From the NCBI RefSeq assembly GCF_045348435.1, contig NZ_CP157484.1, positions 2,790,001 through 2,854,000 of the forward strand: 64,000 bases of DNA. Direction: 5' to 3'. This DNA comes from Alsobacter sp045348435 (GTDB taxonomy: Bacteria > Pseudomonadota > Alphaproteobacteria > Rhizobiales > Beijerinckiaceae). The notes beneath the pieces are model-generated. The model worked only from the letters and a program-made list of their open reading frames with translations. It searched no databases and was not told the DNA's origin. Position numbers and translations under genes: made by a program. Below are positions 15,297 through 23,394 of this stretch, in pieces; the first letter of the stretch is position 1, and every line of letters begins with the position of its first letter.

Positions 15297-17110
15297 CAGG
15301 CGTCCTCGGTGACGCGGGCCTTCCAGTCCTCGTCGACTTCGGCGAAACGCTCCGGACCCAGCAGGATCCGCCCGGCGAAAGGTTCGATCGCGGTCAGATC
15401 CACAGACCTGAGCTCGTAGGTGATCGTGATGTGCGGCTGGTACTCCGCGTGATCCCACGAAGCTCCGGCGTCCTCAAACTGCTCATGCCGCCACTGCAGC
15501 GCCCGAGAGGAGAACAGCAGCACCACGGCGCCGCCATCGAAACGCTCGACGAGGCGTGCGCCGCCGGCCGGAATCTCCAGGCCGCCATCGTTGTCCTGCG
15601 ACGACCAGTAGTCCTCGCCGACCTTCATCCAGTCGAGCGGCGTGCGGCTGAAGCAGACCGTCACGTGCAGATCGTCTGAGGCCAGAGTGGTCTTGAACCC
15701 CTGCCCTTTGGCCCAGGCGATGATCTCGTCGGCGTTCAGGACGGCGCGGGAGACATAGAGGGTACGCGGCGCGGCGTCGTTTCCGACCAGGCGCAGGTTG
15801 GGCCTGGGCAGCGGCGCGGGCTCGACTTCTTCGATGTCGACGCCGAACTCGTCGAAGGCCGACTCGATGCCGGGATAGATGCCGTCCTCGATCAGCTGAT
15901 TGCGCACGCCCTGGGCGAGCGCCTCGGTCGGGAACAGCCCGCCGTCGAGATAGATCTTGGTGGCCTGCGCCTTCTTCAGCCCGACATCGGCCTTCTCGGT
16001 CTCGCTCATCTGCCAGAGCGGCGACCACTCGTACCAGACGTCCGCCGGCCGGCTGCCCAGCGCGTGGCGGATCAGGATCTCGTCGAGCGGCGACACCGTC
16101 GGCCTAAGGGAGACTTCCTGCAGGCTAGCGACGTGGTCGTAGTAGTTCCGGATGTCAGCGTCGCCGGTGGCGTTCAGGCCGGTGGGCGATTTGCCGAGCA
16201 ATCGGGTGACCGGGATGTCAGCCGCGCCAGCTGCTACCTCAAGGAACATGCGAAGAAGCTCGGGGAAGGACTGGAAGTTGAGCTGCTTTTGCTGCCAGAT
16301 CTCACCCTCCTTCCCGTCGCTGTCGAGCAGCAGGATGTTGTGCAGGCTCTTGATCTGGGCCGCGGCGGAAAACCGCGCCGTCACGCGTGACGTGCCTTCT
16401 GGCGTCTGCAGATGGCCGGCAAGGCCCGGCACGTTGATGATGTCCGTCTTGGCTTCCGGCAGCATGCTGGCGACGTGCTGCTGGGACGAGGCGGCGTTCT
16501 GAATCGCGTCCAGGATGATCTGCAGGATCGAGTCGCCCCAGCCGTCCGCCGACATGCGCGGGTCAGGCAGCTCGGCGCCGATGAAGCGGATCACGCGCGA
16601 GGGGTGGATTCGAACGCCGGCCCGCCCTGCCCCAGCGATCTCGTAGAAGCGCGGCTGGCCGAAGAACGGAGACAGGATGTCCTGCTCCAGCTCGCCGGTG
16701 GTGACCTCATTGCGGCTGAGCACGTGCAGGTACTGGACCGCCCCGCGCCCGACTCGGTCCGGAACAAGCGGCTGGGCCGGGTCGGCATCACCGATGCCGA
16801 TGAAGATGGCCGAGCCGCCGTAAAGCCTGGCCCGCTTCATCGCCGTGGCGACTTTGTCGCGAACGCCCAGCGCGCGCTCGGCTTCTTCGATCGCCTCAAT
16901 CTGCGTGTTCTCAGCCTGCCACTCGCGCCAGGCGCGCGTCATGTCATGCGGGACGATGTCGACGATCTTCCGCGACAGCCAGTCGCTGCGATACATGGCC
17001 TCCAGCTGCTGCGGCTCGATGAGCGACAGCGCGTAAGCGGCGGCGACGGACTTGTCCTTGGAGGTGCCCAGACCGGAGACGAGGTTGATGAGCCGGTCGA
17101 AGAAGAGCAT
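15296..17110 (-). CDS. Portal protein (DUF1073) fused to Acb1-like 2H phosphodiesterase
   Basis: A 604-residue protein. Residues 1-430 match DUF1073-type portal proteins (YRSDWLSRKIVDIVPHDM, LYGGSAIFIGI, PVTRLLGKSPTGLNATGD). Residues 448-600 form a separate domain with two H-x-T motifs, His482-Val-Thr484 (DLHVTVCFS) and His560-Ile-Thr562 (YQPHITITY). These are the hallmark of 2H phosphodiesterases and match the anti-CBASS protein Acb1, which degrades cyclic nucleotide signals. The two parts are joined by a Pro-rich linker (431-440). As a structural protein it would be abundant late, and copies in virions would enter the cell only if ejected; both points are inference. Confidence 0.85.
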   Translation of the reverse strand: MLFFDRLINLVSGLGTSKDKSVAAAYALSLIEPQQLEAMYRSDWLSRKIVDIVPHDMTRAWREWQAENTQIEAIEEAERALGVRDKVATAMKRARLYGGSAIFIGIGDADPAQPLVPDRVGRGAVQYLHVLSRNEVTTGELEQDILSPFFGQPRFYEIAGAGRAGVRIHPSRVIRFIGAELPDPRMSADGWGDSILQIILDAIQNAASSQQHVASMLPEAKTDIINVPGLAGHLQTPEGTSRVTARFSAAAQIKSLHNILLLDSDGKEGEIWQQKQLNFQSFPELLRMFLEVAAGAADIPVTRLLGKSPTGLNATGDADIRNYYDHVASLQEVSLRPTVSPLDEILIRHALGSRPADVWYEWSPLWQMSETEKADVGLKKAQATKIYLDGGLFPTEALAQGVRNQLIEDGIYPGIESAFDEFGVDIEEVEPAPLPRPNLRLVGNDAAPRTLYVSRAVLNADEIIAWAKGQGFKTTLASDDLHVTVCFSRTPLDWMKVGEDYWSSQDNDGGLEIPAGGARLVERFDGGAVVLLFSSRALQWRHEQFEDAGASWDHAEYQPHITITYELRSVDLTAIEPFAGRILLGPERFAEVDEDWKARVTEDA

Positions 17111-17113
17111 TCG

Positions 17114-18553
17114 TCAGACCACGTTGAGCATGCCGTAAGGCCGCTTCGACATCAGGCGGCCGAAAGCGCCGGAGCTGGCGTCGACCTGGTCCTTGTGAGC
17201 CCCCGCCGGAAAGACGCTGAGCTCTTCGAGGTAGGCGTCGTTCCAGTCGCCGCGGATCAGCTTCACATTGCCGGCTTCAGCCTGCGCGGCGAACGGCTCG
17301 GCTCGGGTGACCTTGTCGCCGGTCTCCGGCTCGGCATGGGCCCGGAAGCCTGCCAGCATGGCGACGAGATCGCGGGCCTGAACCTTTCCAGCCTGGCCGG
17401 GATCCTGCGGCAGGCTGACCTCGACCTCTTCGCCGTCCTGCCCGGCGGTGTTCTTAATCAGGCGGCGAACGTCAGGGCCTTCGGCCTGAACGCGCGCCAC
17501 GTGTCCGACGTAGAACGTGCCGTCCGGGGCGCGGCCGAGTTTGACTCCGGCCGTGTAGGCCGGGTTGCTGCCCTGCTTCGCCGCGCTCGCGGCGAGGTCC
17601 CAGTGGCGAACCCATCGCGTGTTGGCCGGGGCCGCGCCGACGACCTCGAACCAGCCCTTCTTGAACATGCCGCCCTCGCGCGGGGCGGGGCGCTGCTGGA
17701 ATTGACCGGCGACGGCGTAGGAGCCCATCACCTTCTTGTCACGGTCGACGACATGGCGCGGGAAGCGCGCCGGGAACAGCAGCTCGCCGTCGTCGGTCCG
17801 GATGTCCTTGAAGCCGATCGAGGTGACGCACCGCCGCTCGGGCTCGAACTCCATCGGCAGCATCAGGTGCTCGTAGCCGAGCTCCTTGGCCAGAATGATC
17901 CCGGACACGTCGCGCTCGTGCAGCCGCTGCATGATGACCACGATGGCGGAGCGGTCCGGATTGTTGAGGCGGGTTGGCACCGCCTCCAGGAACCACTCGT
18001 TCACGCCGTCTCGGACCTTTTCGGACCCTGCGTCCTCGACCGAGAGCGGATCGTCGATAATGACCCGGTCGCCGCGGGCGCCGGTGATGGAGCCTGCGGC
18101 GACAGCCTCGCGAATGCCGGTCGCCTCGTTCTCGAACTTCTCCTTGACGTTCTGGTCCTTGGTCAGGGCGACGCGGTCGCCCCAGAGCTCCTGATACCAG
18201 TCGCTCGCCACGAGGCGGCGGGTGCGCAGGTTGTCGCGAATGGCCAGCTTCTGCGAGTGCGAGGCAGCCACGTAGCGCGTTGACGGCCTGTTCTTCGGTC
18301 CCCACTCCCAGGCGGGCCAGAACACGCCGGCCGCCAGGCTCTTCATCGTTCCGGGTGGGACGTTGATCAGTAGGCGGCTGATGTGCCCGTAGGTGATCGC
18401 CTCGAGGTGCTCGCAGACCGCGTCGATGTGCCAGCCGTGGACGTAGGGCTGGCCGGGTTCGATGACGGGCCAGGCGAGGCGGATGAACTGGGCAAGCTTT
18501 CGCTCGGCGAGCTCCTTACGAACCGCTCGAAGGCTCGGCGGAGGCTTTTGCAA
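17114..18553 (-). CDS. Terminase large subunit
   Basis: The packaging motor ATPase/nuclease, 479 residues from a TTG start at 18,551-18,553 preceded by GGAGG with six-base spacing. The Walker A-like loop is PPGTMKS (residues 66-72), and Walker B is RVIIDDP (163-169). The nuclease half begins around RWVRHWDLAAS and carries the late DQVDASSGAF motif. The start lies inside the end of the small-subunit gene (38-base overlap). An in-frame ATG further upstream exists but has an unlikely Cys/Arg-rich extension. Confidence 0.85.
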   Translation of the reverse strand: MQKPPPSLRAVRKELAERKLAQFIRLAWPVIEPGQPYVHGWHIDAVCEHLEAITYGHISRLLINVPPGTMKSLAAGVFWPAWEWGPKNRPSTRYVAASHSQKLAIRDNLRTRRLVASDWYQELWGDRVALTKDQNVKEKFENEATGIREAVAAGSITGARGDRVIIDDPLSVEDAGSEKVRDGVNEWFLEAVPTRLNNPDRSAIVVIMQRLHERDVSGIILAKELGYEHLMLPMEFEPERRCVTSIGFKDIRTDDGELLFPARFPRHVVDRDKKVMGSYAVAGQFQQRPAPREGGMFKKGWFEVVGAAPANTRWVRHWDLAASAAKQGSNPAYTAGVKLGRAPDGTFYVGHVARVQAEGPDVRRLIKNTAGQDGEEVEVSLPQDPGQAGKVQARDLVAMLAGFRAHAEPETGDKVTRAEPFAAQAEAGNVKLIRGDWNDAYLEELSVFPAGAHKDQVDASSGAFGRLMSKRPYGMLNVV

Positions 18554-19163
18554 GGATCGCCTCCAGGGCGGCCAGATCTTCGATGGGCAGGCCAGACAAG
18601 TCTGGGCCCTGCTCCGTCTTGATCGGGCCGCCATCGCGACCAGTCAGCTCGACCCGGTCCTTAAACAGGCCGAGGTGCTTTCCTAGGTTCACGAGCGCGG
18701 CTTGTTTGTCGTGGAACTTGATAGCCACACCATCCTTGGTCTTGCGAACCTCGGAGATGGCGGCGGCTGTGTCGGGGTCGATCTGTTCGCTTGAGATCAG
18801 GGCGACGTCGTTGACCACGTGCACCTGGCCAGTCTCGTCCGCGACGGCGATCCCGGCGCCCCAGGCGACCGCCTTTCGGATGTCCGCGAAACCGATCTTC
18901 GCCAGTTCGGATATGACGCGCTCGACGGTGACGCCGACCTTGTCTGCCGCCTTACTCAGGATCTCCTCAACTCTGCTCCGGATGTGCTCATTTGCGCTCA
19001 TCCGCGCAGCATTGGACCGATGAGGTGAGTACCCGGCGAGCGCGTAGGCCTCGTCGGCGGTCGCTCCCTTGGAGATCTCCTGCGCGAACCTTTCGTGCTT
19101 GGCGTTCTTGAGGACGGGCATGAGGTAAGGCGCTCGCTTAGATCCGCGCCGGCCCCATTCCAT
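18516..19163 (-). CDS. Terminase small subunit
   Basis: A 215-residue DNA-recognition subunit. The N-terminal helix-turn-helix part is typical (NAKHERFAQEISKGATADEA, AGYSPHRSNAARM), followed by an oligomerisation region (VTVERVISELAKIGFADIR) and a C-terminal tail (LVNLGKHLGLFKDR) seen in many small terminases. I give the first ATG; a second at 19,119-19,121 (MPVLKNAKHERF) is also plausible, as neither has a strong ribosome-binding site. It is the first late gene. Confidence 0.85.
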   Translation of the reverse strand: MEWGRRGSKRAPYLMPVLKNAKHERFAQEISKGATADEAYALAGYSPHRSNAARMSANEHIRSRVEEILSKAADKVGVTVERVISELAKIGFADIRKAVAWGAGIAVADETGQVHVVNDVALISSEQIDPDTAAAISEVRKTKDGVAIKFHDKQAALVNLGKHLGLFKDRVELTGRDGGPIKTEQGPDLSGLPIEDLAALEAILAKASAEPSSGS

Positions 19164-19217
19164 TTGCCCGTCGGTCCACTGCGGGTAGTGTCACCGCACG
19201 AGAGTCGGAGCAGCTGG

Positions 19218-19541
19218 ATGACGTTCGAGGATCGAATAAATCGACTGGAGGCGGAGGTGCTTGCGCAGGCTGAAGTGATTCAGCTGTTGCTGACCTGGTT
19301 CGCCGATGCCGGCGACGACAACGCTGGGGAGATCGCCGCCCAGATCAAATCTGTCGAGGACAGCTGGGTGGAAAGCCACGGGCCAGACGAGATGATCGTG
19401 ACGACACTTCGGCAAATTAGGCAGCGCTTCCAGATCTCGCGATCCATCGACGGCGCCATGGACGTAGTGGAAACCAAGCTGACCGGGCTTCCGGAAGGCG
19501 TCCCTTGGGACAAGTGGTTCAATCCGAAACGGCCGAGCTAG
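19218..19541 (+). CDS. Hypothetical acidic protein
   Basis: A 107-residue protein on the strand opposite the late operon, with GGAG seven bases before ATG 19,218. It starts with a coiled-coil-like helix (DRINRLEAEVLAQAEVIQLL) and ends WDKWFNPKRPS. It overlaps the minus-strand CSSC protein gene by 23 bases at the 3' end. The opposite orientation suggests its own expression. No family recognised. Confidence 0.55.
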   Translation: MTFEDRINRLEAEVLAQAEVIQLLLTWFADAGDDNAGEIAAQIKSVEDSWVESHGPDEMIVTTLRQIRQRFQISRSIDGAMDVVETKLTGLPEGVPWDKWFNPKRPS

Positions 19542-19710
19542 GCTTCGGTGGCTCGGCGCTGACCACCCGCCCATTCACGACCCTTCGCCCGATCATGTGG
19601 CGGCCAACGTCCGCGAGCTGCAGCCCGGCGCCCCGAAGATCGCCGGCACGGGCCTTTGCCGCAGCGTCAGCCAGCATGCGGCGGCGTTCCGCGCATGAAC
19701 TGCAAGGCAT
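19519..19710 (-). CDS. Small CxxC protein
   Basis: A 63-residue protein beginning MPCSSCAERRRMLADAA, with a GGAG site before ATG 19,708-19,710. Short phage proteins beginning with M-P-C-x-x-C and a basic helix are common near terminase genes; their role is unknown. A longer in-frame extension exists but has no ribosome-binding site. It could be the first gene of the late transcript. Confidence 0.55.
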   Translation of the reverse strand: MPCSSCAERRRMLADAAAKARAGDLRGAGLQLADVGRHMIGRRVVNGRVVSAEPPKPSSAVSD

Positions 19711-20233
19711 AACTCGCTCCAGGAAAGTCGCCCGGTCTTCGTCGCAGCGCGGCCGGGCAAGCACCGAGATGGGATGATGGCAGCACCCCAGCGACTACGC
19801 CCCGAGGGGCGATCTCATCCATATAGGCTTAGCAACAGCCAAACCGTAGCGAATACGACGGATAATCCCGAAACGACCCCGATTAAGACGCAGCGACAAG
19901 CTTGCATGGATCGTGCCTAGTCGGACGGCGGCCGGCGCGGGTGAGCCGGGCTATGCCTCCGTCGACGAAAAAGTCGCGCGTGCTTGAGGGCCGAGACAGA
20001 AGGCGTTGGGGCGCCGTCGTCGCCGCGCGAAACTGGATTTTGAGAAAAGGAGGGCGTCGCGCCAGAACAGGTTCACCGGATCCGGCATCCTGCTGGCTGG
20101 ATCGGGAGGCGTGAAACACGCTCTCTTTCCCCGGCGTCCCTCGCACGTTACCCGGGCCGACGCGTGACCGCCGGTAGGCCGGGAGGCTCGTGCGCAAGCC
20201 TTGCCGCATGCGTGCAAGTGTTCGCGCAGCCTG
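19711..20233. other. Gap between early and late operons
   Basis: These 523 bases separate the NusG-like gene from the late block. Open frames here have shadow-like, Arg-rich translations and no good start signals. The most protein-like short frame is the 30-residue membrane peptide listed separately. The region must hold the late promoter or readthrough zone, but I see no convincing sigma-70 promoter or U-tract terminator by eye. Confidence 0.5.
19815..19907 (-). CDS. Possible 30-residue membrane micropeptide
   Basis: ATG 19,905-19,907 to TGA 19,815-19,817 encodes 30 residues: a short Cys-containing start (MQACRC) followed by an uninterrupted hydrophobic helix (VLIGVVSGLSVVFATVWLLL). The composition is far more membrane-like than the neighbouring frames. 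There is no clear ribosome-binding site, so it may not be translated. A holin- or attachment-type accessory role would be speculation. Confidence 0.3.
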   Translation of the reverse strand: MQACRCVLIGVVSGLSVVFATVWLLLSLYG

Positions 20234-21013
20234 TCAAGACGCAGCCTCAAGCTGGGAAGCTTCCAAGATGGCCCGTGTCGGCCGGCCGAACAGCGAGATC
20301 AAGATCTGCACACGATCGTTCGGCGCGCACCGTTCCACCTGGGCGTCAAACCTGGCCAAGGGCCCGTCAGTGATGCGGACGTCTTGCCCTTCCCGGAACG
20401 CCGTCGCCTTCCGGGTGTCCTTGTCCTTTTTGCTGCCGCTGAGCTCGCCTGCGTCTTCCCGCTCCTTGAGCTTGAGAACGATGCTCTCGTGGATCTGCAC
20501 CGCGGCCCCGCTGGCGCGCACCAGGTCGATCACCCCATCGAAACCGCCGCCCTTGCGCCAGTCGATGGGTTTCACATCGGTGAGCCTCGACTCCTGACCG
20601 GGCAGGAGACCAAGGAACAGATAGCCGGGCAGATAGGGCCTCCGGTCCTCGACAGCTGGGTTGCGGCCGAGCATGGACGAGACCCGGGGCAGGCTGCGGA
20701 CGATGGCTGCGAGCGCCCGGCGCTGAGCCATGGGATCGCGGATCCGCCCAGCCGCCTCCAGCGCCAAGCTGCGCCGCTCGGATAGGGCCTGGAGCCGCTT
20801 CTTGGACTCATGACTGCGGGGCTTTCGCCAGACCACCTCCATCGGGCAGTAGGGCAGGAATCCGGCGAGGCGCAGGTCGTCACAGACGCGCTGCTCCTGG
20901 CGGGCGGTGACCTGCACGATGTGCCACCGGGTGACCTGCTCGAACCCCTGATCCTGATCTGCGGCCACGGCGGGCGCGCTCGCGTCCGTGAAGTTCAATT
21001 TCGGAATGACCAT
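20234..21013 (-). CDS. NusG/RfaH-like transcription elongation factor
   Basis: A 259-residue NusG paralogue. Its NGN domain starts at WHIVQVTARQEQRVCDDLRL (residues 30-49), is interrupted by a basic insertion (about 66-122) and resumes at YLPGYLFLG (127-135). A KOW-type C-terminal domain begins FREGQDVRITDGPLARFDA (206 on). Such specialised NusG proteins (RfaH, LoaP) bind RNA polymerase and suppress termination on particular operons. It is the last gene of the early operon, just before the late block, so late-gene antitermination is a good inference. I prefer ATG 21,011-21,013; an upstream GTG lacks a ribosome-binding site. Confidence 0.75.
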   Translation of the reverse strand: MVIPKLNFTDASAPAVAADQDQGFEQVTRWHIVQVTARQEQRVCDDLRLAGFLPYCPMEVVWRKPRSHESKKRLQALSERRSLALEAAGRIRDPMAQRRALAAIVRSLPRVSSMLGRNPAVEDRRPYLPGYLFLGLLPGQESRLTDVKPIDWRKGGGFDGVIDLVRASGAAVQIHESIVLKLKEREDAGELSGSKKDKDTRKATAFREGQDVRITDGPLARFDAQVERCAPNDRVQILISLFGRPTRAILEASQLEAAS

Positions 21014-21044
21014 CGCCTCGTGCCTCTGCCGCCGTTGATCATGC

Positions 21045-21932
21045 TCACGCTGCGCGCTCCGCGGGGATTTCACTGAGGCGCACGAACGCTCCGGGCTTTC
21101 CGTTGTGCCAGGTCTTCAGGGGTGGCTTGCCGCGGGCTTTCGTGACGGCCTCCCATGCCGGGGAGCCCTCGTCCACCCAGGCCCCTGCGGCGGCTGTGGG
21201 CCTCCCTGGGGCGGGCTTCACGCCGGCGCTGCGCTCGGCTCTCTCAACCACAGCAGCCACCACGTAGCGCCAGGACGAGAACTCCTTGCCGCGCTTGGCG
21301 CGGATGGTCGGGAGGATCTGCTCGGCGAGCGAATAGCCCTTGTCGACCAGGTCGCGGATCGGGGCGAGATCCTTGGGGGCCTGCGAAAGCGGGATGCCCG
21401 CCGCGTCGGCCAGATCTTCCAAAATCCCATCATCGACAAGCGCAGCGCGGCCAGGATCGCGGATCGTAGGGCTGCGCTGCTGGTTTTTTTGTTCTTCTTC
21501 CTCTTCCCTCCCTCCTCCATCCTCCATCTGCGGCGACTTTTCGGAATCGCTGGGGGAGGACTTCGGAAGCTCTTCCGTAGTGGTTCCGGAATAACCGACG
21601 AACTCGGCCATCTCTTCCGTAAGCACTTTCGATGAGTTGGGGCTCTTGGGCCGCTGAAAACGGCGGAAGTTCCGGATAGCTCCGTATGCCTTGCCGTTCG
21701 CGCTGAACCTCCGGACGAAGCCAAGTCCCTCGACCTCGTCTAGCAGGCCCGGAAGGTCGATGTTGTCTACTGGGAAAAGCCGAGCCTTCAATGTGAGCGG
21801 CTTCCATTCAAAGACGCCGTCGTCGAATGCCTCCGTCCATAGTCCGATGAGAAACAGCCGCGCATGAACGGAGGCCGACATGAATGCTTCGTCCGTGAAC
21901 AAGCCGGGGTGGACGCTCCTAATCCTCGCCAC
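21045..21932 (-). CDS. Phage replication-type protein
   Basis: A 295-residue protein starting at GTG 21,930-21,932 behind AGGAGG. The N-terminal 110 residues (ARIRSVHPGLFTDEAFMSAS and ARLFLIGLWTEAFDDGVFEW) match a common phage winged-helix replication-initiator-like domain. An acidic linker (GGGREEEEEQKN) follows, and the C-terminal part (FSSWRYVVAAVVERAERSA) resembles the DnaD-like end of such proteins. It probably loads or recruits replication proteins; this role is inferred. Confidence 0.65.
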   Translation of the reverse strand: MARIRSVHPGLFTDEAFMSASVHARLFLIGLWTEAFDDGVFEWKPLTLKARLFPVDNIDLPGLLDEVEGLGFVRRFSANGKAYGAIRNFRRFQRPKSPNSSKVLTEEMAEFVGYSGTTTEELPKSSPSDSEKSPQMEDGGGREEEEEQKNQQRSPTIRDPGRAALVDDGILEDLADAAGIPLSQAPKDLAPIRDLVDKGYSLAEQILPTIRAKRGKEFSSWRYVVAAVVERAERSAGVKPAPGRPTAAAGAWVDEGSPAWEAVTKARGKPPLKTWHNGKPGAFVRLSEIPAERAA

Positions 21933-22716
21933 GGATTTCCTCCTCAATAAACGCGTCTAGTTCTTTTCGAAATTGAGTCCAGCTACGGCACTGCTTGGCG
22001 AAGCGTTCCAGCCAGTCGATGTCCATGGCGTGCAGGACAGCCTCCTCCATCAACTGCATAGCCGCCGCCTCGTTGAGGTAGCGAAGCCGACGCCTGAGGA
22101 TGCCTCTGATGTAGTAGAGCCTACGCAGATAAGGCTTGTCCTTGGACAACTGTAGGACAGCGGCCACTCTAGCGATCATGCTGAACGCGCGCGCAGCGCT
22201 CTCATGAGTGACGTTGCCGTCTGGCCCACGTTCGCAATAGGACTCCGCTGACGACTGTGCTGCATCCAGGACTAGCTCTGCCCCGAACCTCTTGACCATC
22301 CTGCGCAGACTGTCGCGACCGCCCTCTGATAAGCCCAGACCAGGACACGCCAAACTCTTGATCACCTTGCCCTCAATCGTGGCAAGTTGGTCTTGCTCGA
22401 GGTTGGCTAGCTGGTCCCGCCACTGGATCAGCATCTCCAGTTGCGCGCGGCGCTCATTCAGTTGCTCGAGTTCTGCACGCTGACGGTCCAGAATGTGCGT
22501 CTCGTCCAGGGTCTTGTCGCTCTTCCCGCTATTGCACTCAAAGCAAGACGTGACGAGGTTCATCGGATCGTTGTCGCCGCCATTGGCGACGGCGTTGATG
22601 TGGTCGCACTGGAGCACGACGTCGGGGGCCTTCCGACCGCAATACTGGCAAGTGAAACTGTCGCGCTTGAAGACCTCGAAGCGCACGCTGTTGCGGATGG
22701 GCTTTCGTTCCCTCAT
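21919..22716 (-). CDS. HNH endonuclease
   Basis: A 265-residue protein with an N-terminal HNH nuclease: CQYCG (zinc knuckle), LQCDHINAVANGGDNDPMNL (His-Asn core) and the second pair in TSCFECNSGKSD. The rest is helical, with a coiled coil (residues about 80-115) and no recognised domain. The ATG at 22,714-22,716 overlaps the stop of the DnaA-like gene. It is longer than packaging-associated HNH proteins and lies in the replication cluster, so it may serve DNA processing or be a homing-type insertion. Confidence 0.8.
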   Translation of the reverse strand: MRERKPIRNSVRFEVFKRDSFTCQYCGRKAPDVVLQCDHINAVANGGDNDPMNLVTSCFECNSGKSDKTLDETHILDRQRAELEQLNERRAQLEMLIQWRDQLANLEQDQLATIEGKVIKSLACPGLGLSEGGRDSLRRMVKRFGAELVLDAAQSSAESYCERGPDGNVTHESAARAFSMIARVAAVLQLSKDKPYLRRLYYIRGILRRRLRYLNEAAAMQLMEEAVLHAMDIDWLERFAKQCRSWTQFRKELDAFIEEEIRGED

Positions 22717-23198
22717 CACGCGGTCCTCGCATCAAGCCGGCGCTGGTGGGCGGCGATTCCATAAATGACCGCGGTGTGATCTTGGCGGTTCATAAACCGG
22801 GCGATCCGCTTGTAAGACCAGTTCGTCCGCTGGCGCAGTTCCCACATGACTTCATGCCGCGCCAGCATGGGGACGATCTTGCGGCTTCGGCTAAGAAGCA
22901 TGCGGAGCTTGACGCCGTACTTCATGCAAATGGCATCACGGATGGCGTGCCCGAGAGGCGCATACAGATGGGCTTCGTAATCGGAGCGCCTCTCCTGCTC
23001 TCGGATGGGCTTCAGCGGCTGGGACTGCTGCGGGAAAGGCTCAGCGGCCGGCTCAGGCACCGCCTCCGCCGCGGGGGCAGGCGAACGAGGAACCAGCGCC
23101 AGGGCGGGCCGCTGAACGACCGGCTGGGCCACGCTGATCCCCATGCGCCGACGGGCGGCTCGGTAAGTTTCACGCTGCTGCTGAAGTGCTGTCTGCAT
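22716..23198 (-). CDS. DnaA domain IV-like DNA-binding protein
   Basis: A 160-residue protein. The C-terminal 70 residues resemble the DNA-binding domain of DnaA: IVPMLARHEVMWELRQRTNW followed by SYKRIARFMNRQDHTAVIYG, which parallels the D-H-T-T-V recognition helix. The N-terminal half is Pro/Ala-rich and lacks the AAA+ ATPase. It could bind DnaA boxes at a phage or host origin. ATG 23,196-23,198 is chosen; an upstream in-frame ATG is possible. Confidence 0.75.
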   Translation of the reverse strand: MQTALQQQRETYRAARRRMGISVAQPVVQRPALALVPRSPAPAAEAVPEPAAEPFPQQSQPLKPIREQERRSDYEAHLYAPLGHAIRDAICMKYGVKLRMLLSRSRKIVPMLARHEVMWELRQRTNWSYKRIARFMNRQDHTAVIYGIAAHQRRLDARTA

Positions 23199-23394
23199 GG
23201 CTCTGCGCCTTCGCAAGTGAATAGAGGGTTTTGGCGGCGTCCCGCAGCTCGGCGAGCCGGACGCGCTTTTGTTCGATGTCGTGGGTGGGCCACGGAGCGC
23301 CCTTGCGGTCGGGGTCCAGCAAGCGGCTGATGCGGGCCTCGAGGCCGGAAGCCTGAAGCGAGACAGCGTCGGCCTGGGCGATGAGCGGGGTCAT
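23170..23394 (-). CDS. Hypothetical small helical protein
   Basis: A 74-residue protein starting MTPLIAQADAVSLQASGLEA, whose ATG overlaps the preceding methyltransferase stop (ATGA). It is predicted to be helical, with a coiled-coil-like second half (KRVRLAELRDAAKTLYSLA). It is coupled within the replication cluster. No function is recognised. Confidence 0.6.
   Translation of the reverse strand: MTPLIAQADAVSLQASGLEARISRLLDPDRKGAPWPTHDIEQKRVRLAELRDAAKTLYSLAKAQSHADSTSAAA

Noticed and set aside
16412..18283. A 623-codon plus-strand frame opposite portal and terminase
   Set aside because: Runs through two well-identified minus-strand genes, with no start signal of its own and no recognisable motif.
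19883..20209. Minus-strand 108-codon frame in the early-late gap
   Set aside because: Arg/Ser/Pro-rich translation without a ribosome-binding site; likely non-coding.
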